DNA of 64,000 nt from Oxalobacteraceae bacterium. GTDB taxonomy: Bacteria; Pseudomonadota; Gammaproteobacteria; Burkholderiales; Burkholderiaceae_D. Numbering within the stretch: position 1 is the first letter of the stretch; each line of letters starts with the position of its first letter. The stretch is taken from NCBI GenBank assembly GCA_010024875.1, contig RGFZ01000002.1:1-64000 (forward strand). Direction: 5' to 3'. The notes under the pieces are model-generated. The model was given only the letters and a program-made list of their open reading frames with translations, searched no databases and was not told the DNA's origin. Positions 34,348 to 43,253 of this stretch are shown here, in pieces. The position numbers and the translations under genes are program-made.

Positions 34348-34779
34348 TTACATTGTGCAGGTGCCGTGTAAAATCTCTGCAGCCACCAACACAAAGGGCT
34401 TGCGCTCTCCCTTGTCTTGCACGCGCACTTCGAAGAACTGGCTTTGCACTCTGCCGCCCTTGCGAATGGACAGCGCTTTGTACGATGTCTGGGCCGATCC
34501 CGCATCGATCACGGTGATCTTCCAGCCAGCGTTATTCACGAAGCGACCCATCATCTGGCCGGTGTCGCGCTGAACAATGAATTCTGCGCCGGCGACGGTT
34601 TCGTAGTAATTTTTGCTGCCGGCCAAGGCCTCTAGCGCACCGTTAGCGCCGACTTCGGACGCGCCACTGATCGTGCAGGTCAGGTCAGTACTGGCGCGGG
34701 CTGGCGACATAAGGAATATCATCAGGAGCATCAGCGTGGAACCGACTGCGGGCATTAAAGCATCGAAGGTTTTTTTCAT
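34348..34779 (-). CDS. Secreted hypothetical protein
   Basis: 143 residues. Signal peptide (about 1-30, ending ARA), then about 113 residues, beta-rich, with two Cys (LTCTIS near the start and GTCTM at the very end) likely forming a disulfide that closes the domain. No family recognised. It follows the 140-residue gene upstream on the same strand by about 60 bases. Confidence 0.65.
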   Translation of the reverse strand: MKKTFDALMPAVGSTLMLLMIFLMSPARASTDLTCTISGASEVGANGALEALAGSKNYYETVAGAEFIVQRDTGQMMGRFVNNAGWKITVIDAGSAQTSYKALSIRKGGRVQSQFFEVRVQDKGERKPFVLVAAEILHGTCTM

Positions 34780-34842
34780 GAGAGTGATCTAATTGACAGC
34801 GATGCATGATGGTACGACGACCAAGCCAGCACTGCAGCAGTA

Positions 34843-35265
34843 CTACAATTTGCCCAGCCCAATCTCATTCGATAGAACGGTGATGGCATTCAAACGATCG
34901 GGAAAGCTGCTCACGTAGGCTCGTAATGCGTTTCGTATGTGGTTTTCGAATTCCAATGCCCGGTAATAGCGGATCACGCGGTCCTTGTCCAGAAAATCAT
35001 AGGCGGTCACCTTGTACTTTGCCCAACCAGGCCAGTCGCGGAATAGCTCTTTTACCTCAGGGTCACTGCTATGCAGCCGACATTCAAAACCGCTTTCGCC
35101 AAACTCGGCAAAATAAGGACTCTGTGTCGGGTCGGGACCCATGAAGGCACGCAGTTTTTCTGGGTCGCTCCAAAGCAGATTGCGCAAACAGAAATCTAGC
35201 GCCTGGTCAGATTCCGGGTCGAGGAAATGAAAGGGTAGCATGTCTGGCTTATACAGAAAGTGCAT
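34843..35265 (-). CDS. Hypothetical protein
   Basis: 140 residues from the ATG at 35265, which has GGAG six bases upstream; the frame opens at 35301. Soluble, acidic, rich in aromatic residues (FHFLDPESD, FRDWPGWAKYKV, YDFLDKDRVIRYYRALEFENHI). No signal or membrane part. Not recognised. The 270 bases up to the esterase stop (35266-35535) hold no gene I can support. Confidence 0.62.
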   Translation of the reverse strand: MHFLYKPDMLPFHFLDPESDQALDFCLRNLLWSDPEKLRAFMGPDPTQSPYFAEFGESGFECRLHSSDPEVKELFRDWPGWAKYKVTAYDFLDKDRVIRYYRALEFENHIRNALRAYVSSFPDRLNAITVLSNEIGLGKL

Positions 35266-35535
35266 CGCAGGCTCCGGACGATTGGACGAAGTCCGCAGCA
35301 TGTAGTCAAAAACCGGATATAGATCCGGCGCCCGCGACCCTTCCGAGCGGCTATGATGAAATCGCTCAGGCAGACTGTGAAGTGCACGAGTGCTGCATTA
35401 GTGCACGGGTTTGATGATCAGCGTGACGTGGCCAATTACGTTGCCGGTTCGCCGCAAGTCAAACAAGCTTTAAGCAGGATCAAAAAGGCTGCGCCACGAC
35501 ATCGTACACGTGGGAAGTGTGGATCATTGATAGCA

Positions 35536-36198
35536 TTAGGCGGTCAGCAGATCACGCAACCATGCGCCGATATCGTCAATCTCTTCCTCGCAGACCGAGT
35601 GCGGCATCATGTACTCATGCCATTGGATTGGATGGCCAAGCTCTTGTAATAGATCGCGCGATGCCTCCGCCCGGCTGATCTGAACGACGGGATCGCCTCG
35701 GCCATGTGCCATGAAGATCGGTGTGTGCCGGTTGGCCTCACTGCGTTCATCCTTGATCATCGTCGCGAGAGGCAGATAGCCAGACAAGCAGATCAATCCT
35801 GCGAGTTTTTCTGGGTAGCGCAAACCTGTCTGTAGCGTCATGGCGCAGCCCTGGGAGAAACCGGCCAGAACAATCTTTGACGCTGGAATGCCACGCTCAT
35901 TCTCTTGAGCGATCAATTGCTCAATCTGTTTTTGTGATTTGCGCAGACCGGCCTCATCTTCACGTCGTACCAGATCCATGCCAAGGATGTCATACCACGC
36001 GCGCATCACATAACCATTGTTGATCGTGACCGGCATGGTCTCTGCGTGTGGAAAGACGAAACGTATCGCCGGACAGCCGGACAGATCGAGCTCGCGCACG
36101 ATGGGTACGAAATCGTTGCCGTCGGCGCCAAGCCCATGCATCCAGATAACGGCAGCGGACGGCGATTCACCGGTGAGGATCTGTACGGTCTCAAGCAT
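35536..36198 (-). CDS. Carboxylesterase/phospholipase-type alpha/beta hydrolase
   Basis: 220 residues from the ATG at 36198; the frame extends to 36303 but the family starts here. Catalytic triad: Ser115 in GFSQG, Asp169 in GRGDP and His200 in MPHSV; oxyanion motif MHGLGADGNDF. It matches the YpfH/acyl-protein-thioesterase-like carboxylesterases of about 220 residues that cleave short esters. Cytoplasmic. It is 31 bases downstream of mog on the same strand. Confidence 0.9.
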   Translation of the reverse strand: MLETVQILTGESPSAAVIWMHGLGADGNDFVPIVRELDLSGCPAIRFVFPHAETMPVTINNGYVMRAWYDILGMDLVRREDEAGLRKSQKQIEQLIAQENERGIPASKIVLAGFSQGCAMTLQTGLRYPEKLAGLICLSGYLPLATMIKDERSEANRHTPIFMAHGRGDPVVQISRAEASRDLLQELGHPIQWHEYMMPHSVCEEEIDDIGAWLRDLLTA

Positions 36199-36229
36199 GA
36201 GGGACTCTTTTTTGTGGGTGCGGCAGGGA

Positions 36230-36853
36230 TTATTTTTGACGAATGGCAGATTTGGGGCGGAAGGCCTTGCACACCGTCTCATGAGTCTCGATGTATGGGC
36301 CACCGATCAGATCGATGCAATAGGGAACGGCCGCAAAGATACCACCGATGAGCTGATTGCCGGATTCATCCTTGAGTCCTTCCAGTGTTTCGCGTATCGA
36401 CTTTGGCTGACCCGGTAGATTCATGATCAGTGCTGCATGGTCTGCTGTTTCACGTATTACTGCGACCTGGCGCGAGAGAATTGCCGTTGGCACGAAGCGC
36501 AGACTGATCTGCCGCATCTGCTCGCCAAATCCCGGCATCACTTTAGTGCCTACCACCAGCGTGGCCTCGGGCGTCACATCCCGTCGTGCGGGGCCAGTGC
36601 CACCGGTGGTCAGCACCAGATCGCAACCGACCTCATCCACCAGCTCGATCAGGGTCTTCTCAATCTGCGGCTGCTCATCGGGTATTAAGCGCGTCTGCAT
36701 TTGCCATGGGCTGGCAAGCGCCCGCGTGAACCAGTCTCGCAGCGCAGGCACGCCTTGGTCTTCGTAAACGCCGCTGGAGGCGCGGTCTGAGATCGATACC
36801 AGACCGATGATCAGTTCGTCAGGATTCGTCCTCATCTTTTTCATGGTTTTCAT
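36230..36853 (-). CDS. mog: Molybdopterin adenylyltransferase
   Basis: 207 residues; three Met codons lie in the first seven, so the start may be up to six residues later. Mog activates molybdopterin by adenylation before molybdate insertion. Motifs: GLVSISDRASSGVYEDQG, the nucleotide-binding TTGGTGPARRDVTPEAT and MNLPGQPKSIRETL. It supports the molybdenum cofactor needed by the formate dehydrogenase in this window. It overlaps the 3' end of darP by 35 bases, as often in this group of bacteria. Confidence 0.94.
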   Translation of the reverse strand: MKTMKKMRTNPDELIIGLVSISDRASSGVYEDQGVPALRDWFTRALASPWQMQTRLIPDEQPQIEKTLIELVDEVGCDLVLTTGGTGPARRDVTPEATLVVGTKVMPGFGEQMRQISLRFVPTAILSRQVAVIRETADHAALIMNLPGQPKSIRETLEGLKDESGNQLIGGIFAAVPYCIDLIGGPYIETHETVCKAFRPKSAIRQK

Positions 36854-37412
36854 CGGAATCAGTGGCGGATGACGGGCCTTGCAGCGACTTCAGGATCTGG
36901 AAAATCTCACGGTAGGCCTTCGGCGGTTTGGTCTCTGCCTGCTCTTTACGTGCATTGCGTATCAGTGTTCGAAGATGCTGGATATCCAGTTCAGGATGCT
37001 CTGATCGCAATTCGGTCAGCGCCTCATCGTCTGCCAGTAAGCGATCTCGCTGCCGTTCTATCCTGTGCAGCGCCGCCGCTTCAGCCTTGGATGCGCCGCG
37101 CCAGCTGTCCACAACCTTTTGTATAGCGGCGACTTCGGCATCGGCGAGTGTGCGCATTTTCTTGCCGACGTACTGCAACTGCCGCCGACGGCCCTCATGG
37201 CTAGTGATCTGCTGGCATTCGAGAATAGCCTCCATCACATCCTCGGGCATGGGTACTTTGCGCACGCGGTCGCGGGGCGCATCCACGAGGACTTGTCCCA
37301 GTTTTTGCAGGGCGGTCATCTCGCGCTTGAGCTGAGACTTGGAGGGGCGATCGTACTGCTGCTCGAATTCTCTGGACTGGAACCCGACCGAGCCGCGGTT
37401 GGCGTTAGGCAT
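36819..37412 (-). CDS. darP: Ribosome biogenesis factor DarP (DUF615/YjgA)
   Basis: 197 residues. It matches the YjgA family, which helps 50S subunit assembly: the KSQLKREMTALQKLGQ motif near the start, IRNARKEQA, and the end KAYREIFQIL. The last 25 residues form an acidic tail. It is divergent from pmbA, a conserved arrangement, with 72 bases between the two start codons that must hold both promoters. Confidence 0.93.
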   Translation of the reverse strand: MPNANRGSVGFQSREFEQQYDRPSKSQLKREMTALQKLGQVLVDAPRDRVRKVPMPEDVMEAILECQQITSHEGRRRQLQYVGKKMRTLADAEVAAIQKVVDSWRGASKAEAAALHRIERQRDRLLADDEALTELRSEHPELDIQHLRTLIRNARKEQAETKPPKAYREIFQILKSLQGPSSATDSDENHEKDEDES

Positions 37413-37484
37413 ATTGAGCGGCCTATGTCATTCGTAAACGGCTGCTATGATACCTGCTTTGACTACCTTCCCGTAAAACCCGCC

Positions 37485-38849
37485 ATGGACAAAGCTATTT
37501 TCACTTACAGTCAGGATCAGCTGAAACAAATCGCCAGCGATATGCTGCGCTTCGCCAGAGACAAGGGTGCGTCGGATGCTGTGGTCGAGATCAGCGAAGG
37601 TCAGGGGCTGTCCGTCACGGTACGCAAAGGCAAGGTCGAGACCATTGAGCAGAACAAAGACAAGGGCATTGGCGTCACGGTATTCTTGGGCAAGGGCAAA
37701 GCCATTCGGCGCGGTAACGCAAGTACATCGGATTTCTCGGCGAAGGCGCTCAAGGACACGGTAGACGCTGCATACAATATCGCGCGCTTCACCGCGGAAG
37801 ATCCTGCGGCAGGTCTGCCCGATGAAGAGGTATTGGAGAGAGCGCCGCGTGATCTCGAACTGTTCCATCCGTGGCTGCTGTCTGCAGAAGACGCCGTCGA
37901 GCTGGCCGTACGTGGCGAATCGGCCGCATTCGCGGTAGACAAGCGCATCACTAACAGCGATGGCGCGAATACCCATGCTCAGCAGTCCCATTTTGTGCTG
38001 GCGAATTCACGCGGTTTTATGGGCGGTTACCCCTATTCGCGTCATTCATTATCGGTGTCGCCCATCGCTGGACGCGGCAACAATATGCAGCGCGACGGCT
38101 GGTATTCCTCCGAACGTCATCCCAAGAAATTGGCCGACCCCGAGGCTATCGGTCGTTACGCAGCTGAGCGTGCGTTGTCACGTCTTCATGCTCGAAAGCT
38201 CGATACACGCAAATGTCCGGTGCTGTTCGAGGCGCCGCTCGCTGCTGGACTGCTAGGTTCGTTTGTGCAGGCGGTCTCCGGCGGAGCGCTCTACCGCAAA
38301 TCGACTTTCCTGACAGACTCGCTCGGTACGGAAGTCTTTGGGTCAGACATTCATATCGTCGAAGACCCGCATCAGCCTGGTGGTGTCGGTTCGGCGCCTT
38401 TCGATGAGGAGGGCGTACGCACGCAGCGTCGAGAGGTCGTTCGTCATGGGGTGTTGCAGGGATATTTCCTCTCGACCTATTCGGCCCGCAAGCTCGGCAT
38501 GCAAACGACCGGTAATGCGGGTGGCTCGCACAATCTCATGATGACTTCGACACGCACCCAGCCTTCGGATGATTTTCGCGGGCTGCTGAAGAAAATGGGT
38601 TCAGGGCTTCTCGTCACCGAACTGATGGGGCAGGGCGTCAATTACGTAACGGGCGATTACTCGCGCGGTGCTTCCGGATATTGGGTAGAGAACGGTGTGA
38701 TTCAATATCCGGTCGAAGAAATCACTATCGCCGGTAATTTGCGCGACATGTTCAAGAACATTGCTGCGATAGGTAATGATCTCTTGATACGGGGTACCAA
38801 GCAGACAGGATCCATATTGATCGGCAACATGACCGTCGCCGGTTCCTGA
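37485..38849 (+). CDS. pmbA: Metalloprotease PmbA/TldE
   Basis: 454 residues from ATG 37485; the longer open frame upstream overlaps darP and is spurious. TldE partner of the TldD/E heterodimer that degrades unfolded or modified peptides and matures some microcins. Family features: residues 15-45 (SDAVVEISEGQGLSVTVRKG), FEAPLAAGLLG, and the C-terminal GDYSRGASGYWVENG with EITIAGNL. TldD is not in the window. It ends in a strong terminator. Confidence 0.95.
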   Translation: MDKAIFTYSQDQLKQIASDMLRFARDKGASDAVVEISEGQGLSVTVRKGKVETIEQNKDKGIGVTVFLGKGKAIRRGNASTSDFSAKALKDTVDAAYNIARFTAEDPAAGLPDEEVLERAPRDLELFHPWLLSAEDAVELAVRGESAAFAVDKRITNSDGANTHAQQSHFVLANSRGFMGGYPYSRHSLSVSPIAGRGNNMQRDGWYSSERHPKKLADPEAIGRYAAERALSRLHARKLDTRKCPVLFEAPLAAGLLGSFVQAVSGGALYRKSTFLTDSLGTEVFGSDIHIVEDPHQPGGVGSAPFDEEGVRTQRREVVRHGVLQGYFLSTYSARKLGMQTTGNAGGSHNLMMTSTRTQPSDDFRGLLKKMGSGLLVTELMGQGVNYVTGDYSRGASGYWVENGVIQYPVEEITIAGNLRDMFKNIAAIGNDLLIRGTKQTGSILIGNMTVAGS

Positions 38850-38881
38850 TCAAGTAAATCGTAATCAGTGCTCCAGCCACC

Positions 38882-38916
38882 GCCCGGGAATCCGAGAGGA
38901 TCCCGGGCTTTGTTTT
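38882..38916 (+). terminator. Rho-independent terminator after pmbA
   Basis: GCCCGGGA and TCCCGGGC pair around a short AT-rich centre (38882-38909), followed by TTTGTTTTT. Confidence 0.9.
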
Positions 38917-39285
38917 TGGCTAAATTGATCGTGCGCAGCTATCTTGATTGATCATGCAGAGGTCTAGTTCTCCACGTCAAGCCCGTTAGATCCATGAAAT
39001 CTCTGCGCCAAAGAATCTCCTGATTTCGAATGACGCGCGACTGCAACGTCCATTTCCCGAGAAAAATTATTGCGGTTTCCACAGGAAATTTTGCTTTATA
39101 AGCCAGAAATGTTTCAGTCAGTGCGCGCAAACAACATTGCGCAGGCATCTCTCCGTGAGCTATTGCTGACGCCGAAAGCAGCCTCCTAAAATTAGCAAGT
39201 TTTTAAGAACGATGGTACAGGCCTGCGCGGATTCCCTCACTGTGGATCCGCGCTTCAACATCACAATCACAAGGGGGACTTCATC
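38917..39285. other. Intergenic stretch before dctP
   Basis: 369 bases. It holds a 69-codon minus-strand frame (38939-39148) that I do not believe is a gene: no ribosome site and no recognisable protein features. The region presumably carries the dctP promoter. No clear box pair or repeat seen. Confidence 0.5.
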
Positions 39286-40368
39286 ATGCAACGTCGAGAC
39301 TTCATCAAGAGTGCTGCCGCCGGTGTCGCTGCCGGCGCCATTGCTGCGCCTGCTATTGCGCAGTCCAATCCAACGATTAACTGGCGACTGGCATCAAGCT
39401 TTCCGAAATCGCTCGATACCATTTTTGGTGCTGCAGAAATTCTCGCCAAACGTGTATCGCAGCTCACTCAGGGCAAATTCAATATTCGTACTTTTCCCGG
39501 AGGTGAGATTGTTCCTGCATTGCAGGTACTTGATGCCGTGCAGGCAGGTACGGTAGAGATCGGTCATTCGGCCTCGTACTACTACTTTGGCAAGGATCCG
39601 ACCTTTGCATTTGATACAGCCATTCCCTTTGGGCTCACCTCGCGTCAGCAAACTGCATGGATGGAACAGGGCGGAGGAAAGCAGCTGTTACGTGATTTTT
39701 TCCGTGAATATGGTGTTATCAATTTGCTGGGCGGAAACACGGGTTGTCAGATGGGCGGCTGGTTCCGACGTGAGGTAAATACGCCCAAGGATTTATCTGG
39801 TCTGAAGATGCGCGTTGGTGGTTTCGCCGGTCGTGTGATGCAGAGGCTGGGTGTGGTTCCTCAGCAGATTGCCGGCGGCGATATCTATCCTGCGCTGGAA
39901 AAAGGCACGATCGATGCCGCCGAATGGATAGGACCGTATGACGACGAAAAGCTGGGCTTCAATCGCGTCGCACCTAATTACTATTCACCCGGCTGGTGGG
40001 AGGCCGGCGCGCAGTTGTCTTTCTACGTCAGTGCGAAGGATTGGGACAAGCTTCCCAAAGATTACCAGGCTGCGCTCGAGGTGGCCTCGTACGAGGCGCA
40101 TGTGACCATGCAAGCGATGTATGACGCGCGCAATCCGACTGCGCTGGCGCGCTTGCTGAAAGAGGGCGTCAAGCTGCGTTACTTCTCCAAGACTATTTTG
40201 GATGCCTGCTACAAAGCCGCACACGAAGTATTTGACGAAGAATCGCAGAAGAATCCACATTTCAAAAAAATCTTCGAGCCCTGGCAGCGTTTCCAGCGCG
40301 ACCAGAATCAATGGTCGATGGTTGCAGAAAATCAGATACAGACTTACCTGATTGGTAAGAGTAGATAA
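39286..40368 (+). CDS. dctP: TRAP transporter solute-binding protein
   Basis: 360 residues. Twin-arginine type start (QRRDFIK) and an Ala-rich signal, then the DctP fold with GGDIYPALEKGTIDAAEWIGPYDD and FNRVAPNYYSPGWWE. It binds an organic acid in the periplasm for the DctQ/DctM permease encoded just downstream on the opposite strand. It aligns along its whole length with the orphan protein at 22135-23229. The opposed orientation means it is expressed separately from its permease. Likely ligands are 2-oxo acids or other carboxylates. Confidence 0.93.
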   Translation: MQRRDFIKSAAAGVAAGAIAAPAIAQSNPTINWRLASSFPKSLDTIFGAAEILAKRVSQLTQGKFNIRTFPGGEIVPALQVLDAVQAGTVEIGHSASYYYFGKDPTFAFDTAIPFGLTSRQQTAWMEQGGGKQLLRDFFREYGVINLLGGNTGCQMGGWFRREVNTPKDLSGLKMRVGGFAGRVMQRLGVVPQQIAGGDIYPALEKGTIDAAEWIGPYDDEKLGFNRVAPNYYSPGWWEAGAQLSFYVSAKDWDKLPKDYQAALEVASYEAHVTMQAMYDARNPTALARLLKEGVKLRYFSKTILDACYKAAHEVFDEESQKNPHFKKIFEPWQRFQRDQNQWSMVAENQIQTYLIGKSR

Positions 40369-40410
40369 GCCGCACCACAGACTGCAGTATTTTCTCAGTA
40401 ATTACATTCA

Positions 40411-40435
40411 ACCGCTGCTTCGGCAGCGGTTTTTC
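40411..40435 (+). terminator. Rho-independent terminator after dctP
   Basis: ACCGCTGC and GCAGCGGT pair perfectly around a stable TTCG tetraloop, followed by TTTTC, 43 bases after the dctP stop. Confidence 0.93.
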
Positions 40436-40460
40436 ATTGGACTCGTTGGTACTGCGGCAT

Positions 40461-40491
40461 AAAAAAAGCCAGACCGAGATCTGGCTTTTTT
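40461..40491 (-). terminator. Bidirectional terminator between dctP and dctM
   Basis: AAAAAAGCCAGA and TCTGGCTTTTTT pair around a 6-base loop, with A/T runs on both sides, so it can stop transcription from dctM on the minus strand and from the plus strand. Confidence 0.9.
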
Positions 40492-40507
40492 ACAGATGGC
40501 ATACGGC

Positions 40508-42190
40508 TTACTTTTTGTCCGGTTCGCCCATGTCAAGCTTCAGATCCGAGCTTCCTTCCTTGTCACCGTCGAGATTGAAATCGACTTTCATTTCGCTGCT
40601 GGCATCCGCATCACCCGAAGGCATTTGAATGTTCAGCTCGATCTGCTCTTTCATGTCAGTTTTGTTACCGACCGAGATGAGCGAGGGGAAAGCGATGATC
40701 ATCGCAACCATTAGCAGTTGCAGGCCTACAAAGGGCACGGCTCCCCAGTAGATTTCACTGGTCTTCACTTCTTTGGGCGCAACCGAGCGCAGGAAGAATA
40801 ACGCGAAACCGAATGGGGGGTGCATGAATGACGTCTGCATGTTCACCGACAGTAGCACGCCGAACCAGATCAGGTCGATGCCCATCTTGTCAGCCACTGG
40901 ACCCACCAGCGGCACCAGTATGAACGCCAGCTCGAAGAAATCGAGGAAGAAAGCGAGACCAAAGAACAGCAGGTTCACCACAATCAGGAAGCCCGCAGTA
41001 CCGCCTGGCAGCGATGTCAGTAGATGCTCAACCCACAGATCACCATTAATGCCCCGGAATACCAGCGAGAACACGCTGGAGCCGATCAGTATGAACAGCA
41101 CAAAGCAGGCGAGGCGAGAGGTCGAGTTCATCGCTTGCTTGAGGAGGTCGCCGCTCAGACGGCGGTTGGCGAACGCGAGGATCATCGCACCCAGTGCGCC
41201 CATACCACCACCCTCGGTAGGCGTGGCAATGCCCACGAAGATCGTACCCAGTACAAGGAAGATCAGCGCCAGCGGCGGTACCAGTACCAGCACAACTTTT
41301 TCCGCCATCATCGACAACAGACCGAGCTTCAGCTTCTTGTTGGCGAGAGCAATGCTGTACGTCAATACCACACCCACCACCCCAGCATACACCGCGATCT
41401 CGTCAGCCGCGAGCTTGGTAGTCGCTGCCAAGTGGAGTTTGCCAAAAGCCCAAGCAACGCCGATGCCAAGACCAAGCAGCACAAGCAGAGAGGGTATGCC
41501 GCTCGAACCATCTGCTTCGCGAAGATTTCGCGCCTCGGGCGGCAATGCCGGTAGCGCGGTCGGCCTGATCATCGACATGACCATGATGTAGCCGGCATAC
41601 ATCGCCGTCAGGGTAAGACCAGGCAAGAACGCGGCCTGGTACATGTCACCCACTGAGCGCCCTAGCTGATCAGCCATCACAATCAGCACCAGCGACGGCG
41701 GGATGATCTGCGCGAGCGTGCCAGAAGCTGCGATAACGCCAGAGGCAATCTTGCGGTCATAGCCATAACGCAGCATGACAGGCAGCGAGATGAGTCCCAT
41801 CGAGATCACTGACGCAGCAACCACGCCAGTCGTTGCCGCCAGCAGCGCACCGACAAAAATCACTGCATAGGCGATACCACCGCGCATCGGGCCGAACAGC
41901 TGTCCTATCGTATCCAGCAAGTCCTCCGCCATGCCAGAGCGTTCGAGGATCAGGCCCATGAAGGTAAAGAAAGGAATGGCCAGCAGCGTGTCATTGGCCA
42001 TGATACCGAACAGGCGGTTTGGTAGCGCCTGAAGAAGCTCAGGCTTCAGCAGGCCGACTTCGATGCCGATGAGGCCGAACAGCAGCCCATTGGCGGCCAA
42101 CGAAAAAGCCACAGGGAAGCCAGACAGCAGGAAAACAATCAGGGTGACGAACATGACAGGGGCCATGTTCGCAATCAGGAATTCAATCAT
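40508..42190 (-). CDS. dctM: TRAP transporter large permease
   Basis: 560 residues, longer than the usual 425-440. About twelve helices of the DctM type, with FFTFMGLILERSGMAEDLL, the conserved ATTGVVAASVISMG, and PTEGGGMGALGA in the second half. The surplus is a central insertion (about 220-290, two extra hydrophobic stretches) and an acidic cytoplasmic-type tail of about 50 residues after the last helix. It imports the substrate using the Na+ or H+ gradient. Follows dctQ by 18 bases. Confidence 0.93.
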   Translation of the reverse strand: MIEFLIANMAPVMFVTLIVFLLSGFPVAFSLAANGLLFGLIGIEVGLLKPELLQALPNRLFGIMANDTLLAIPFFTFMGLILERSGMAEDLLDTIGQLFGPMRGGIAYAVIFVGALLAATTGVVAASVISMGLISLPVMLRYGYDRKIASGVIAASGTLAQIIPPSLVLIVMADQLGRSVGDMYQAAFLPGLTLTAMYAGYIMVMSMIRPTALPALPPEARNLREADGSSGIPSLLVLLGLGIGVAWAFGKLHLAATTKLAADEIAVYAGVVGVVLTYSIALANKKLKLGLLSMMAEKVVLVLVPPLALIFLVLGTIFVGIATPTEGGGMGALGAMILAFANRRLSGDLLKQAMNSTSRLACFVLFILIGSSVFSLVFRGINGDLWVEHLLTSLPGGTAGFLIVVNLLFFGLAFFLDFFELAFILVPLVGPVADKMGIDLIWFGVLLSVNMQTSFMHPPFGFALFFLRSVAPKEVKTSEIYWGAVPFVGLQLLMVAMIIAFPSLISVGNKTDMKEQIELNIQMPSGDADASSEMKVDFNLDGDKEGSSDLKLDMGEPDKK

Positions 42191-42208
42191 TTTGGCGCCT
42201 CAATCCGT

Positions 42209-42793
42209 TCAGTTGATCTGGTTCGCGGCTTTGATCGCCTCGATCTCTTCTGCAGGCGAGGGCGCCTGTTTTTCAAACTCGCTGGCATCGACCAATCCTT
42301 GCAAGTAGCCGATGCGCTTGACCAGTTCGGATAGTCCTTGCAGTGTAAGCAGTAGAAAGCCAATCGGTATCAGCACCTTCGCGGGCCACAGAATCAGGCC
42401 GCCGGCGTTGCTGGATACTTCTTGATTACGCACCGACTCCATCGCGAAGGGTACTGCGAAGTACAGTATCAGCAACGTTGCAGGTAGCAGAAAGAAAATG
42501 AAGCCAAACACATCAATCCAGACCTGAGTGCGCTTGGAGAACCGGCCTACCACGACATCGATGCGCACATGCTCATTGCGCTTGAGCGTGTTGGCAGAGG
42601 CCAGCAGAAAGATGGCACCGAACAGGTACCACTGGATCTCCAGCCATGCATTCGAGCTGGTATTGATCGCATAACGAACGAGCGCATTACCGCTGCAAAT
42701 CAGCACAGCCGCCAGCAATGCCCAGCTGATGGTAGTGCCGATCTTTTCGTTCATCGTATCGATGAAGCGGGAGAAGGACAATAAGGATGACAT
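42209..42793 (-). CDS. dctQ: TRAP transporter small permease
   Basis: 194 residues from the ATG at 42793; the frame runs to 43072 but family features begin here. Four helices in the DctQ pattern, with NAWLEIQWYLFGAIFLLASA and RNEHVRIDVV between helices 2 and 3. Part of the DctPQM uptake system. First gene of dctQM; the binding protein is convergent. Confidence 0.92.
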   Translation of the reverse strand: MSSLLSFSRFIDTMNEKIGTTISWALLAAVLICSGNALVRYAINTSSNAWLEIQWYLFGAIFLLASANTLKRNEHVRIDVVVGRFSKRTQVWIDVFGFIFFLLPATLLILYFAVPFAMESVRNQEVSSNAGGLILWPAKVLIPIGFLLLTLQGLSELVKRIGYLQGLVDASEFEKQAPSPAEEIEAIKAANQIN

Positions 42794-43253
42794 GGTCGGT
42801 TTTCTTTCGCGAAAATTGTTGACGCCGGGGAGGCATCCGATTGCAGAAAACCGCTGGCAGAATGCGCAGCTGATCGGCAGCGGGTACTTGGTACACCCTA
42901 CTCGATACGCAGGCACGGCCAGTGTTCGTCTTGCCTCTCGCGCAGGCCCCTCGCGGACGATGCGCGCAGAAATGATCAGCGTCTCCCCAGTTCTTTTTTC
43001 TGCCGGATTTCGCCACTGCCGGCACCCCACCCCGGCAGGCTCTGGGTGGAATGGCGGCAAGCGTGACGACAATGTAGCCGCTGCTGCGATTGCTTTGTTA
43101 TGTTGCTCTGCAACAGCAATGCAACGGCTTTACCGATCTCTTTTTTTTGCTACTGAGTAGACGTTTTATCACAACATTGCCCGAATAAAAATGCACCGGA
43201 GCCTCAGCTGTGGCAGCGGTGCATGGTTTTGTCAGGTTGGGTTCAGGCAGAGG
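42794..43253. other. Intergenic stretch upstream of dctQ and after argH
   Basis: 460 bases. A weak hairpin lies at about 43187-43222 (ATGCACCG and CGGTGCAT, 20-base loop) with T-rich flank on the minus side and may end argH transcription. The dctQ promoter should lie within 42800-43070; no clear boxes seen. No gene supported. Confidence 0.5.

Noticed and set aside
35353..35649. 98-codon plus-strand frame between two minus-strand genes
   Set aside because: Its second half is antisense to the esterase gene; no ribosome site.
38939..39148. 69-codon minus-strand frame between pmbA and dctP
   Set aside because: No ribosome site, no domain or signal features, and it fills a gap expected to hold the dctP promoter.
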